64,000 nt of DNA from Bacteroidota bacterium (GTDB lineage Bacteria > Bacteroidota > Bacteroidia > Chitinophagales > Chitinophagaceae). A program made the translations under genes and the position numbers. Within the stretch, counting starts at the first letter, position 1. Each line of letters opens with the position of its first letter. Below the pieces are notes generated by a model that made no database searches, was not told the DNA's origin, and worked only from the letters and a program-made list of their open reading frames with translations. The stretch spans positions 1 through 64,000 of the forward strand of contig JAFDYC010000028.1 of assembly GCA_018267625.1 (NCBI GenBank), written 5' to 3'. Of the stretch, positions 51,917 through 60,634 are shown piece by piece.

Positions 51917-52393
51917 TCAATATTTCTGCAACAAAACAGTAGCCGTGGCGACTACACCTTCTTCCCGGCCGATAAAGCTCATTTGCTCTGCGGTTGTTGC
52001 CTTTATCGAAATATCATCTGATTCCATGTGCAGCACTTCTGCGATGGCAGCCTGCATCTGGGCAACATGGGGGCTGATTTTGGGCGCCTGAAGCAGCAAG
52101 GTGCTGTCCACATTTACGAGCCAATATCCCTTTTCACGCACTAAAGAATAACAGCGCTGGAGCAGCACCTTACTGTCTGCATTTTTATAGGCAGGGTCAG
52201 TATCCGGGAAGTGGTGGCCGATGTCGCCGAGGGATACGGCACCCAGCAAGGCATCACAGATGGCATGCAGCAAGACGTCGCCGTCTGAATGAGCCACACA
52301 GCCTTTGGAGTGTGGAATCTTGACACCACCCAGCCACAAGTCGTGCCCCGATTCGAGGCGATGAAAATCTATTCCCTGACCAATTCTAAACAA
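51917..52393 (-). CDS. ispF: 2-C-methyl-D-erythritol 2,4-cyclodiphosphate synthase
   Basis: 158 residues, standard length. MEP-pathway enzyme that cyclises CDP-methylerythritol phosphate. Zinc ligands are in GQGIDFHRL (Asp9, His11) and HAICDALLGA (His43); the phosphate-binding HSDGDVLLHA and the C-terminal TTAEQMSFIGREEG are also seen. It lies 18 bases after hutU on the same strand. IspG, another MEP enzyme, is encoded at 57611-59596. Confidence 0.96.
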   Translation of the reverse strand: MFRIGQGIDFHRLESGHDLWLGGVKIPHSKGCVAHSDGDVLLHAICDALLGAVSLGDIGHHFPDTDPAYKNADSKVLLQRCYSLVREKGYWLVNVDSTLLLQAPKISPHVAQMQAAIAEVLHMESDDISIKATTAEQMSFIGREEGVVATATVLLQKY

Positions 52394-52411
52394 GACAAAA
52401 GCATTAAATAG

Positions 52412-54082
52412 TTACCAGATGTTCAGCCCGAATTTGTCAGCAAATGCTTTGGCTTTTTCGTAGCCAGCATCTGCATGGCGCAAGACGCCCATGGCGGGGT
52501 CATTGTGCAGCACCCGGCTGAGTCGTTGTGCTGCATCTTCGGAGCCATCTGCTACAATCACCATGCCCGCATGTAAAGAATATCCCATGCCCACACCACC
52601 GCCATGGTGGAAGGAAACCCAACTGGCGCCGCCGGCCGTATTGATGAGCGCATTTAATATGGGCCAGTCGGCAATAGCATCGGAGCCATCTTTCATGGCC
52701 TCTGTTTCCCGGTTTGGGGAAGCAACAGAGCCGGTGTCTAAATGGTCGCGGCCTATGACGATGGGTGCTTTCAGCTTGCCTTCTTTTACCAGTTCATTGA
52801 ATTTTCGCCCTGCGGCCTCACGCTCGCCCATGCCCAACCAGCAAATGCGGGCAGGCAGGCCCTGAAAAGCAATTTTTTCCCGGGCCATCCTGAGCCAGCG
52901 GTGCAGGCCTTCATTGTCAGGAAACAATTCCATCAAGGCTTGGTCCGTGGTGTAGATATCTTCCGGATCGCCGCTCAGCGCCACCCAGCGGAAGGGGCCT
53001 TTACCCTCACAGAACAGAGGGCGGATATAGGCAGGTACAAAGCCTGGGAAGTCGAAAGCATTCTCTATACCGCGTTTGTCTTTAGCCTGCCCCCGCAGGT
53101 TGTTGCCATAGTCGAAGGTGATGGCGCCCCGTTTCTGGAGTTCCAGCATCTGTCGCACATGGCGGGCCATGCTGTCTAAAGAACGGCTGCAATATTCGTC
53201 TGGGTTGGCGCTGCGTAAGGTGTTGGCTTCTTCCACGCTCAGGCCTTCGGGGAAATATCCGATCAACTCATCGTGCGCGCTGGTTTGGTCGGTGAGGGTG
53301 TCGGGCGTGATGTTGCGGTCTATCAATCGTTGGAGTAAGTCAATAACGTTGCCGCAATAGCCAATAGAAACAGCTTCCTGCTTCTTTTTGGCTTCTAATG
53401 CCCAATCAATGGCTTCATCTATTTGGTCGGTCCATTTATCAAGGTATCGGGTTTCGATTCGTTTTTGAATCCGCCAGGCTTCCATTTCTGCCGCCAGGCA
53501 AACTCCTTCATTCATGGTGATGGCTAAGGGCTGTGCACCGCCCATACCGCCCAGGCCTGCGGTTACATTCAGGCGGCCTTTCAGGCTGCCGTTAAAGTGT
53601 TTTGCAGCCAATGAAAGATAGGTCTCATAGGTGCCCTGAACGATGCCCTGCGAACCGATATAAATCCAGCTACCTGCAGTCATCTGGCCATACATGATTA
53701 GACCTTTGGCTTCCAGCTCCCGGAAGGTCTCCCAATTAGCCCATTTGCCCACCAGATTAGAATTGGCAATGAGTACCCGGGGAGCGTTTTTATGGGAACG
53801 AAGGATGCCTACAGGTTTGCCGCTTTGCACCATCAGGGTTTGGTCTTCGTCCAGCTCTTTGAGGCATTCCAGGATTTTATCGAAGGATTCCCAGTTTCGG
53901 GCAGCCTTTCCAATGCCGCCATATACAACCAGGTCTTCCGGACGTTCTGCGACCTCGGGGTCGAGGTTGTTTTGAATCATGCGAAAGGCGGCTTCTGTAG
54001 GCCAGTTCTTGCAAGTCATTTCCGTGCCGCGAGGTGCTCGTATCATGCGGTGTTGGGTGTTGCCGGACATATCGGGTAGCAT
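52412..54082 (-). CDS. hutU: Urocanate hydratase
   Basis: 556 residues from ATG 54082; ATG 54070 would give 552. NAD-containing enzyme that converts urocanate to imidazolonepropionate in histidine breakdown. Characteristic parts: [22 protein letters not shown] at the N-terminus, NAD-binding [16 protein letters not shown], the active-site Cys region [14 protein letters not shown], and [14 protein letters not shown]. No hutH, hutI, hutG or fold gene is nearby, so the other steps must be encoded elsewhere. It is followed by ispF. Confidence 0.96.
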   Translation of the reverse strand: MLPDMSGNTQHRMIRAPRGTEMTCKNWPTEAAFRMIQNNLDPEVAERPEDLVVYGGIGKAARNWESFDKILECLKELDEDQTLMVQSGKPVGILRSHKNAPRVLIANSNLVGKWANWETFRELEAKGLIMYGQMTAGSWIYIGSQGIVQGTYETYLSLAAKHFNGSLKGRLNVTAGLGGMGGAQPLAITMNEGVCLAAEMEAWRIQKRIETRYLDKWTDQIDEAIDWALEAKKKQEAVSIGYCGNVIDLLQRLIDRNITPDTLTDQTSAHDELIGYFPEGLSVEEANTLRSANPDEYCSRSLDSMARHVRQMLELQKRGAITFDYGNNLRGQAKDKRGIENAFDFPGFVPAYIRPLFCEGKGPFRWVALSGDPEDIYTTDQALMELFPDNEGLHRWLRMAREKIAFQGLPARICWLGMGEREAAGRKFNELVKEGKLKAPIVIGRDHLDTGSVASPNRETEAMKDGSDAIADWPILNALINTAGGASWVSFHHGGGVGMGYSLHAGMVIVADGSEDAAQRLSRVLHNDPAMGVLRHADAGYEKAKAFADKFGLNIW

Positions 54083-54159
54083 TTGATGTTTTGAGAATTA
54101 GAATCAGCTAAGCTGCGTTGCAGAAAGGCATCTCTTCCTGCCTTAGGGTAGAGTAGGGC

Positions 54160-55086
54160 TTATTTCAGTTTCGCCAGTTCTGCTTCAAGTACCTGTTTCA
54201 TGTGTGTTTCATCCATCTTATCCGCTTCCGGGTTGAAGCTCTTGCCAATCACTTTTTCATATAGCTCCATGTAGCGCTCGGAGATGCTGCGCACTACTGC
54301 GTCGTTCATTTCGGGTACTTGCTGGCCGTCTTTGCCCTGAAAGCCATGCTCCATCAGCCATTCGCGGACAAACTCTTTGGAAAGCTGCTTTTGAGCCTGG
54401 CCGGCTGCCTGACGTTCTTCGTAGCCTTCTTTGTAGAAGTAGCGCGAAGAATCCGGCGTATGGATTTCGTCAATCAGGGTGATGACGCCTTCGCGCTTGC
54501 CAAACTCATACTTAGTGTCCACCAGAATCAACCCACGGGCAGCAGCCATCTCTTGTCCCCGGGCAAATAGTGCCAGCGCATATTTTTCTAACTGCTCATA
54601 CTCATCCTGAGGAATCAGGCCGCTGCTGATGATTTCTTCCCGGGTGATGTCTTCGTCATGTCCTTCCTGGGCCTTAGTTGTAGGCGTCAGAATGGGCATC
54701 GGTAACTTATCATTTTCATGCAGGCCTTCCGGCAAGGGGACGCCGCACATATCGCGCTTGCCGGCCTTATACGCTCTCCAGGCACTACCCGCGATATAGC
54801 CCCGCACGATCATTTCCACGGGATAGGTGTCGCATTTATAGCCGATGGTGGCATTGGGCAAGGGCACTTTGATGACCCAGTTTGGGACGATGTCTTCAGT
54901 AGCCTGTAGCATGATAGCTGCAATCTGATTGAGCACGGCACCCTTGAAGGGAATCGGGCGGGGCAGCACCACATCAAAAGCGGAAATACGATCCGAAACT
55001 ACCATCGCGAGATACTGGTCCTGAATGGTATAAACGTCGCGGACTTTGCCTTTGTAGAAGGCTGTTTGGTTGGAAAGCTGAAGCAT
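54160..55086 (-). CDS. purC: Phosphoribosylaminoimidazole-succinocarboxamide synthase
   Basis: 308 residues from ATG 55086 ([19 protein letters not shown]); the 36 upstream codons lie across the promoter and are dropped. ATP-dependent ligation of aspartate to CAIR in purine synthesis. Signature parts: [47 protein letters not shown] and LVDTKYEFG. The length is that of the yeast/plant-like SAICAR synthetase form. Single gene with a TATATTTG box 18 bases upstream. Confidence 0.96.
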   Translation of the reverse strand: MLQLSNQTAFYKGKVRDVYTIQDQYLAMVVSDRISAFDVVLPRPIPFKGAVLNQIAAIMLQATEDIVPNWVIKVPLPNATIGYKCDTYPVEMIVRGYIAGSAWRAYKAGKRDMCGVPLPEGLHENDKLPMPILTPTTKAQEGHDEDITREEIISSGLIPQDEYEQLEKYALALFARGQEMAAARGLILVDTKYEFGKREGVITLIDEIHTPDSSRYFYKEGYEERQAAGQAQKQLSKEFVREWLMEHGFQGKDGQQVPEMNDAVVRSISERYMELYEKVIGKSFNPEADKMDETHMKQVLEAELAKLK

Positions 55087-55103
55087 GATTTGGATTTGGG
55101 GCG

Positions 55104-55111
55104 CAAATATA
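55104..55111 (-). promoter_or_regulatory. -7 box of purC
   Basis: Minus-strand TATATTTG, 18 bases before ATG 55086, without a -33 match. Confidence 0.35.
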
Positions 55112-55145
55112 CCGCCGCTAAATGGGAGGGCTTTTAATTGCCCGA

Positions 55146-55165
55146 TACCTGCCCGTAGGCAGGTA
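55146..55165. repeat. Palindrome TACCTGCC-cgta-GGCAGGTA
   Basis: Perfect 8-bp inverted repeat with a 4-base loop between purC and leucine dehydrogenase. No T-run follows on the minus strand. CCTGCC/GGCAGG palindromes recur between genes in Bacteroidota, so this may be one copy of a dispersed repeat. Confidence 0.7.
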
Positions 55166-55223
55166 CTGGATTTTTTCCGGGAACATCCGGGCAATGAAGC
55201 CGGCTCCCCAAAAAAGTACAGGC

Positions 55224-55250
55224 AAAAAAAAGCTGCCGGTTGAGGCAGCT
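55224..55250 (-). terminator. Terminator of the leucine dehydrogenase gene
   Basis: Stem agctgcc (55231-55237) with ggcagct (55244-55250), 6-base loop, followed on the minus strand by T7. Confidence 0.88.
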
Positions 55251-55269
55251 CTTTCTTAATCCGAGCGCA

Positions 55270-56340
55270 TCAGAGTCTGGCGTTCACTGCGGCTATGTCG
55301 GCAATACGCTTTTCGGCAATTCTCATCGCGGCAGCCTGGGTATGGATTTTTTCTCGTTCGCTGAGTTCGAAAATCTCTAAGCTGCGGTTGTAGATTTTTT
55401 CTACGTTCCCTTTCACCCGGTCAGCGTTGTAGGTCTCGAGCTCAGCAGCGACATTGATGAGGCCGCCGGCATTGATGAGGAAGTCTGGAGCGTAAAGGAT
55501 GCCTTTTTCAATCAGCATGGGGCCATGGACATCTTCATCGGCAAGCTGGTTGTTTGCGGCTCCTGCAACTACTTTGGCTTTCAGCTTGCCAATGCTTTCG
55601 GTGTTCAGGGTGGCGCCGAGTGCGCAAGGTGCGTAGATGTCCATATCCAGGTCAAAAATCTTTTCGCCGGCTACATATTCGACACTTGGGTTTGCCTGTT
55701 GGGTTTGCTTGATTTTAGCTTCGTTGATGTCTGTTATGAACACTTTGGCGCCTTCCTTCACGAGGTGGCCGACGAGGTATTGGCCCACATGGCCAACGCC
55801 CTGCACTAAGATTTTCTTTCCGCTCAGGCTATCATTGCCCCAGGTTTTTTTAGTGGAGGCTTTCATCCCCATGTACACGCCATAGGCAGTGAACGGAGAG
55901 GGGTCTCCAGAGCCGCCCATGTATTCAGGTACTCCAGTGACATGCTCGGTTTGCATGGCGATAAATTCCATGTCGCGGGCTGCAGTGTTTACGTCTTCGG
56001 CTGTGATGTATTTACCGTTAAGGCTATCCACAAACTTGCCATAACGGCGCCAGAGAGCTTCGCTTTTTTGGTTGGGGTCGGCCATGATGACGGCCTTGCC
56101 ACCGCCGAGATTCAGGCCAGAGATGGCGGCCTTGAAGGTCATGCCGCGGGAGAGGCGCAGGGCATCTATGAGGGCTTCCTCACTATTCAGATAAGGCCAG
56201 AGGCGGGTGCCGCCTAAAGCAGGGCCGAGGGTGGTATTGTGGATGGCGATGATGGCATTGAGGCCTGAATGGGGGTCATGGCAAAACACAACTTGCTCGT
56301 GGCCCATGCTCTGCATCATTTCAAATAGGGATTGATTCAT
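55270..56340 (-). CDS. Leucine dehydrogenase (Glu/Leu/Phe/Val dehydrogenase family)
   Basis: 356 residues. NAD-dependent oxidative deamination of branched-chain amino acids. The substrate and catalytic lysines are Lys70 (RGMTFKAA) and Lys82 (LGGGKAVIM); GGTRLWPY is the early signature. The NAD-binding turn is VQGVGHVGQYL near residue 190, and GAANNQL follows. The short N-terminal domain and total length fit Leu/Phe/Val dehydrogenases rather than glutamate dehydrogenase. Divergent from the desaturase gene, own promoter box and terminator. Confidence 0.92.
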   Translation of the reverse strand: MNQSLFEMMQSMGHEQVVFCHDPHSGLNAIIAIHNTTLGPALGGTRLWPYLNSEEALIDALRLSRGMTFKAAISGLNLGGGKAVIMADPNQKSEALWRRYGKFVDSLNGKYITAEDVNTAARDMEFIAMQTEHVTGVPEYMGGSGDPSPFTAYGVYMGMKASTKKTWGNDSLSGKKILVQGVGHVGQYLVGHLVKEGAKVFITDINEAKIKQTQQANPSVEYVAGEKIFDLDMDIYAPCALGATLNTESIGKLKAKVVAGAANNQLADEDVHGPMLIEKGILYAPDFLINAGGLINVAAELETYNADRVKGNVEKIYNRSLEIFELSEREKIHTQAAAMRIAEKRIADIAAVNARL

Positions 56341-56362
56341 ATCTGGAAATTGAATTGGGCCG

Positions 56363-56370
56363 CAAACCTA
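56363..56370 (-). promoter_or_regulatory. -7 box of the leucine dehydrogenase gene
   Basis: Minus-strand TAGGTTTG, 22 bases before ATG 56340. No -33 element at the usual spacing. Confidence 0.4.
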
Positions 56371-56507
56371 AACCTGAAAAAATAAACCTTGAGCGGGCGA
56401 ACATTTCAGTGGAAGCTGATTAGAGTCAGTTCCGGGCAGCACGGTTTGCGAATAGGTAACTATTTCTGAACGTGTTTGCCTGCTTTTTTGCAGTAACATT
56501 GCTTAGC

Positions 56508-57614
56508 ATGAGATACTTCAATGCGATAACAGACCCTGTCTATGTGAAACCGGCCCGGTTCTCCAGTCTGGATCGCTTTTACTTACGTTTTATACGGGAC
56601 GAGCGAGATTTGCCTTTTGCGCGCCTGACGGTTCGGATAAGCCTGACGATGCTGCCTTTAGGTGTTTTGTTGTTTATGCCATTCATACAAGGGTGGTGGT
56701 GGTGGGGAATAGCTGTCCTATATCAGTACCTGAATAATTTCACCTACAAAGGCCCTTTTGGCCTGATGCTTCATTGCACCAGCCACAGGAAGTTTTTTAA
56801 GAAGGAATATGAATGGATGAATCAGTACCTGCCTTGGGTAATTGCTCCGTTCTTTGGCCATTCACCAGAGACGTATTATACACACCATGTAGGCATGCAC
56901 CACGCTGAAAATAATCTCGAGGAAGACGAGAGCAGCACCATGCCTTATACCCGCGATTCGGTTCGGGGCTTTATGAGCTATTTCCTAAAATTCTTTTTCA
57001 CGGGAATTTATCATCTGGCCCATTATTTCATCCGCAAAAAAAGGAAGCGCCTGATGGTACGGGCTGTACGTGGCGAACTTTTATTCATCGCTTTTTGTAC
57101 CGCACTTTGCTTTGTGAATTGGCCAGCCACCTTGTGCGTGTTTATTATTCCATTTTGCATTTATCGCCTCATTGCTATGATGGGTAACTGGGCTCAGCAT
57201 GCATTTGTATGCCCCCGGCAGCCTGAAAATGAATACCGGAACAGCATCACGTGCATCAATACGAAGTATAACCACAAGTGCTGGAATGATGGGTATCATA
57301 TCTCGCACCACGAAAAGCAAACGATGCATTGGACCGAACATCCCGAACATTTCAAGAAGAATCTGGAAAAGTATCTGAACAATGATGCTATCATTTTTGA
57401 AGGCATTCATTTTCTCCACGTCTTCTTTTGGCTGATGCGCAAACGCTACGATTTGCTGGCTAAGCACTATGTGGATTTGGGACATTCATTTATCAATGAT
57501 GCTCAGATATGCGGTTTCCTCCGCTCACGCACCCGGAAAATAATCCGTACACCGGAAAGCATGGCAGAAGAAGCTGCCAAGCCTTTTGTTTTCCCCAGCC
57601 TTTACGAATATTAA
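56508..57614 (+). CDS. Membrane fatty acid desaturase/hydroxylase family protein
   Basis: 368 residues from ATG 56508 (MRYFNAITDPVYVKP); 12 extra codons upstream are not needed. Four or so membrane helices and three His boxes: HCTSH in the GLMLHCTSHRKF segment, THHVGMHHAEN, and the late YHISHHEKQTMHW. The arrangement suits a di-iron desaturase or hydroxylase acting on lipids. Regiospecificity cannot be inferred. The stop overlaps the convergent ispG stop by a few bases. Confidence 0.87.
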   Translation: MRYFNAITDPVYVKPARFSSLDRFYLRFIRDERDLPFARLTVRISLTMLPLGVLLFMPFIQGWWWWGIAVLYQYLNNFTYKGPFGLMLHCTSHRKFFKKEYEWMNQYLPWVIAPFFGHSPETYYTHHVGMHHAENNLEEDESSTMPYTRDSVRGFMSYFLKFFFTGIYHLAHYFIRKKRKRLMVRAVRGELLFIAFCTALCFVNWPATLCVFIIPFCIYRLIAMMGNWAQHAFVCPRQPENEYRNSITCINTKYNHKCWNDGYHISHHEKQTMHWTEHPEHFKKNLEKYLNNDAIIFEGIHFLHVFFWLMRKRYDLLAKHYVDLGHSFINDAQICGFLRSRTRKIIRTPESMAEEAAKPFVFPSLYEY

Positions 57615-59596
57615 ACTGCTGCAGTTTGCAGAGTGGGCTCCACCCAGACGCCATCTTCTTTTAGCAAGGCAATGAGCGCGTCCACGGCAACTTCGCTAGA
57701 TACGTTTTTCCGAACGACTTCCTTACCTCGATACAGGGTAATCTTTCCCGGTCCGCTGCCTACATAGCCAAAGTCGGCATCCGCCATTTCGCCCGGGCCA
57801 TTGACGATACACCCCATGATGGCAATCTTCACACCTTTCAGATGAGAGGTTGCAGATCGGATACGGGATGTTGTTTCCTGTAGGTCAAAGAGGGTGCGCC
57901 CGCAGGATGGACAAGAGATATATTCTGTCTTGGAAATGCGGGTTCGGGATGCTTGCAGAATGGAAAATGCAGTGTTATTCAGAAATTGATGGTTGCTGTT
58001 TACCGGCAGATAGGTGCGTCCCGTAGCCCGTTCGTTGAGGAGTAATGCGGGATTGTTTTTGAGCCAAAGCCCATCACCAAAACCATCCAGAAACAAGGCA
58101 CCAGTTTCTGTTGAAAAATCAATGAGCTGCCGGTCCACACTACTTCTAAAGCTTCGGTTGCAAAGGATCATCGGTGCCTTGCTGGAAGTCTGGGCCATCC
58201 TGCGGCAGAAATGACGAAGCTGCAGCAGGGCTGGTGCTGAACTGGAATAAACACATAAGACTACTCGGGGATTCTGACTCACACGTAGGGCCATTTCAAT
58301 TGCGTTTGGCTCTGCGGTGTCTATCTGTACAAAATTGATTTCGGGGTGCTTGTTAGTAGCGTTCAGAAATTGATTTGCCTCAAAAAGAGGGTAATGACGT
58401 TCTGCTTTTTTTGACTGTTGCCAGGTGTCTGCTTCTACCAGAGCTTGGAGCATGCCTGGAAGCGGGAAGTTTAGGATTTGCTTTCCTATAAAAACATAAT
58501 CGGCCGCAGCATCTGCAATATGCCACTTGTCGCTGGGTGCATCATAACTATATCCAATTGCTTTTAGCGTTTCCGGGCCAATGGGATTTGTTTCAGAAAA
58601 ATCAGCGATCACCACCGGGGGACGGGTACCCCCTATGTTGCCAATAAGACTACAGATTCTTCGCTTATAGCCATGCATCGTTGCCTGGCGTACTTCATCC
58701 GGCATTTCCTCAAGGCTACTGGTGGTTTCTGAGTATCGGGAGCAGATGTCTTTACATACCGGCAATTCATATTCAGGGTCCTCAGTCAGAGATACCCGAA
58801 TTGTATCGCCAATTCCTTCTTCCAGTAAAGTGCCTATGCCCATCGCACTTTTGATTCGGCCATCTTCTCCATCTCCCGCTTCTGTGACGCCCAGATGCAA
58901 CGGGTAACAAACACCGAATTCTGTATGCATCTGATGCACCAGCAAGCGGTAAGCCTGTACCATCACCTGAGGATTGGAGCTTTTCATCGAAAGCACAATC
59001 TGATGAAAGCTTTCATCGCGGGCTATGCGAAGAAATTCCATGGCGCTTTCCACCATCCCTAAAGGGGTATCTCCATACCGGCTCATGATTCGGTCGGAAA
59101 GGGAACCATGATTGGTGCCGATACGAAGGGCAGTACCATATTCCTTACAGATGCGGACCAAAGGCCTGAATCGTTCTCGGATCCGGTCCATTTCGGCGTG
59201 ATATTCTTCATCATTATAGTTGATGAAGTCAAACTTTTTCTTGTCCACATAATTGCCTGGATTCACCCGTACTTTTTCTACGATACGGGCAGCAATCTCT
59301 GCAGCGTTGGGCGTGAAATGGATGTCGGCAACTAATGGGGTGTCGTAGCCTGCTGCCCGAACGGCTTTTTTGATGGCCGCCAGATTTTCAGCTTCTTTCT
59401 TACTGGGTGCCGTGATGCGTACTAGTTCAGCACCGGCTTCAATACACCGGATAGTTTGGGCCACAGTCGCTTCAGTATCCATCGTGTCTGTGGTGGTCAT
59501 CGTCTGGATGCGGATTGGATGTGCAGCACCGAGCAGCAAATTCCCGACACGGACTTCAAGGGTGTGTAAGCGTTGATGGCTTTTGATGGACAACAT
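57611..59596 (-). CDS. ispG: 4-hydroxy-3-methylbut-2-enyl diphosphate synthase (long form)
   Basis: 661 residues from ATG 59596 (MLSIKSHQRLHTLEV), against about 370 for E. coli IspG. The TIM-barrel part (about 15-285: IRIQTMTTTDTMDTEATVAQ, LVADIHFTPNAAEIAA, VRVNPGNYVDKKKFDF) is separated from the iron-sulfur part by an inserted domain of roughly 250 residues, as in plant, Chlamydia and Bacteroidota enzymes. The cluster ligands are in YISCPSCGRTLFDLQ and IAIMGCIVNGPGEMADADFGYVG. It carries out the reductive opening of MEcPP in the MEP pathway. The -7 box sits directly upstream of the ATG. Confidence 0.96.
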   Translation of the reverse strand: MLSIKSHQRLHTLEVRVGNLLLGAAHPIRIQTMTTTDTMDTEATVAQTIRCIEAGAELVRITAPSKKEAENLAAIKKAVRAAGYDTPLVADIHFTPNAAEIAARIVEKVRVNPGNYVDKKKFDFINYNDEEYHAEMDRIRERFRPLVRICKEYGTALRIGTNHGSLSDRIMSRYGDTPLGMVESAMEFLRIARDESFHQIVLSMKSSNPQVMVQAYRLLVHQMHTEFGVCYPLHLGVTEAGDGEDGRIKSAMGIGTLLEEGIGDTIRVSLTEDPEYELPVCKDICSRYSETTSSLEEMPDEVRQATMHGYKRRICSLIGNIGGTRPPVVIADFSETNPIGPETLKAIGYSYDAPSDKWHIADAAADYVFIGKQILNFPLPGMLQALVEADTWQQSKKAERHYPLFEANQFLNATNKHPEINFVQIDTAEPNAIEMALRVSQNPRVVLCVYSSSAPALLQLRHFCRRMAQTSSKAPMILCNRSFRSSVDRQLIDFSTETGALFLDGFGDGLWLKNNPALLLNERATGRTYLPVNSNHQFLNNTAFSILQASRTRISKTEYISCPSCGRTLFDLQETTSRIRSATSHLKGVKIAIMGCIVNGPGEMADADFGYVGSGPGKITLYRGKEVVRKNVSSEVAVDALIALLKEDGVWVEPTLQTAAV

Positions 59597-59602
59597 TTCA
59601 AG

Positions 59603-59619
59603 CAAAAGTAGCGCAGGTA
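59603..59619 (-). promoter_or_regulatory. -7 box of ispG inside a 17-base block shared with mutS2
   Basis: Minus-strand TACCTGCGCTACTTTTG, identical to 45298-45314. The TACTTTTG part (59603-59610) ends 7 bases before the ATG, so the mRNA would be leaderless or nearly so. Confidence 0.42.
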
Positions 59620-59653
59620 AAAAGGCGGAACTCCCGGTGGGGTTTCGGGTGGT

Positions 59654-59661
59654 TATTTTTG
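59654..59661 (+). promoter_or_regulatory. -7 box of the DUF4271 gene
   Basis: TATTTTTG, 42 bases before ATG 59703. It decides that start, because an in-frame ATG at 59667 would fall at the expected transcription start. Confidence 0.4.
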
Positions 59662-59702
59662 CCACAATGTTGCAAGTAGTGGCCCGCCAAAAGCAGCCTG
59701 GA

Positions 59703-60581
59703 ATGGCTCACACTTTTTATTTGAGCTTCTGCCTGCTTGCCATATTTCTTCTGTTTTCTGCCCGTTACCAACCTCTTGAAGCAAGGGCCTTCCCTCAGTC
59801 CTGGGGGCTGGTCTTTAATCAAACGGATTCTACCGACTTACGTTTTGCTACGCGAGCATACATGGATAGCCTTCTGAAGTTGAGTCCGGGAAGAAGTGTT
59901 TTTTACTACAAATTAGAGCCGGTAAGACCCTATAAAAATGCCGCTCCCAGCTTCTATCTATTATGTGCTCTTTGCCTGATGCTGGGCATCATCCGATACA
60001 CAGAACCCCGCTATTTTTCACTGCTCCTGGGTAGCTTCCGGAATGCCGGTACGGGTCAGAAGTGGCAGGAAATGCTTCAGGCTTCCTGGTGGCCAAACTT
60101 CTGGATGAATGTATTCTTTGCTTCCGTGATGGGAGCTTATATCTTTTACCTATTTGCCGGTGTTGAAAACAGCCTGAAGCTTGCATCCGACTATGTTTTG
60201 TTGCCTTTACTGATCGCTGCCATGCTGATTATATACCTGGGCAAGTTTCTCATCCTGAGCTTCAGTGGCTGGGCATTCAGGATGAAAACAGTAGCCGGGC
60301 AGTACATTTTCAATGTATTCCTGGTCAATAAAATCATCGGTATTGTTTTGTTGCCCTTCGTAGTGCTGATTGCTTTCAGCGGCCCTGAATGGCGAGAGCC
60401 TTTGGGAATCGTATCCGGCGTACTGGTGTTGGGCTTACTAGGTACCCGTTATCTGCGCTCCTGGCCTGCTTTCCAGCAATTGTTTAAAGGCTCTAAGTTT
60501 CACTTTTTAACGTACCTTTGCGCCTCCGAAATACTGCCTATGGCGGTATTGGTTAAGTGGCTGCTGCTCTTGCTGCGCTGA
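59703..60581 (+). CDS. DUF4271 domain membrane protein
   Basis: 292 residues from ATG 59703; ATG 59667 gives a 304-residue alternative. A signal-like N-terminus (MAHTFYLSFCLLAIFLLFSA) is followed by an extracytoplasmic stretch of about 70 residues and six or so membrane helices between about residues 80 and 290. DUF4271 is a Bacteroidota-specific family of unknown function, regularly placed directly upstream of hemD as here (54-base gap). I make no functional claim. Confidence 0.85.
   Translation: MAHTFYLSFCLLAIFLLFSARYQPLEARAFPQSWGLVFNQTDSTDLRFATRAYMDSLLKLSPGRSVFYYKLEPVRPYKNAAPSFYLLCALCLMLGIIRYTEPRYFSLLLGSFRNAGTGQKWQEMLQASWWPNFWMNVFFASVMGAYIFYLFAGVENSLKLASDYVLLPLLIAAMLIIYLGKFLILSFSGWAFRMKTVAGQYIFNVFLVNKIIGIVLLPFVVLIAFSGPEWREPLGIVSGVLVLGLLGTRYLRSWPAFQQLFKGSKFHFLTYLCASEILPMAVLVKWLLLLLR
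60513..60520 (+). promoter_or_regulatory. -7 box of hemD
   Basis: TACCTTTG inside the 3' end of the DUF4271 gene, 115 bases before the hemD ATG. The -33 position is not TTTG. Confidence 0.42.
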
Positions 60582-60634
60582 AGCAAATGCAAGTACAGCA
60601 CGATACCCAACACCCAATTACCCGAACCACACAC

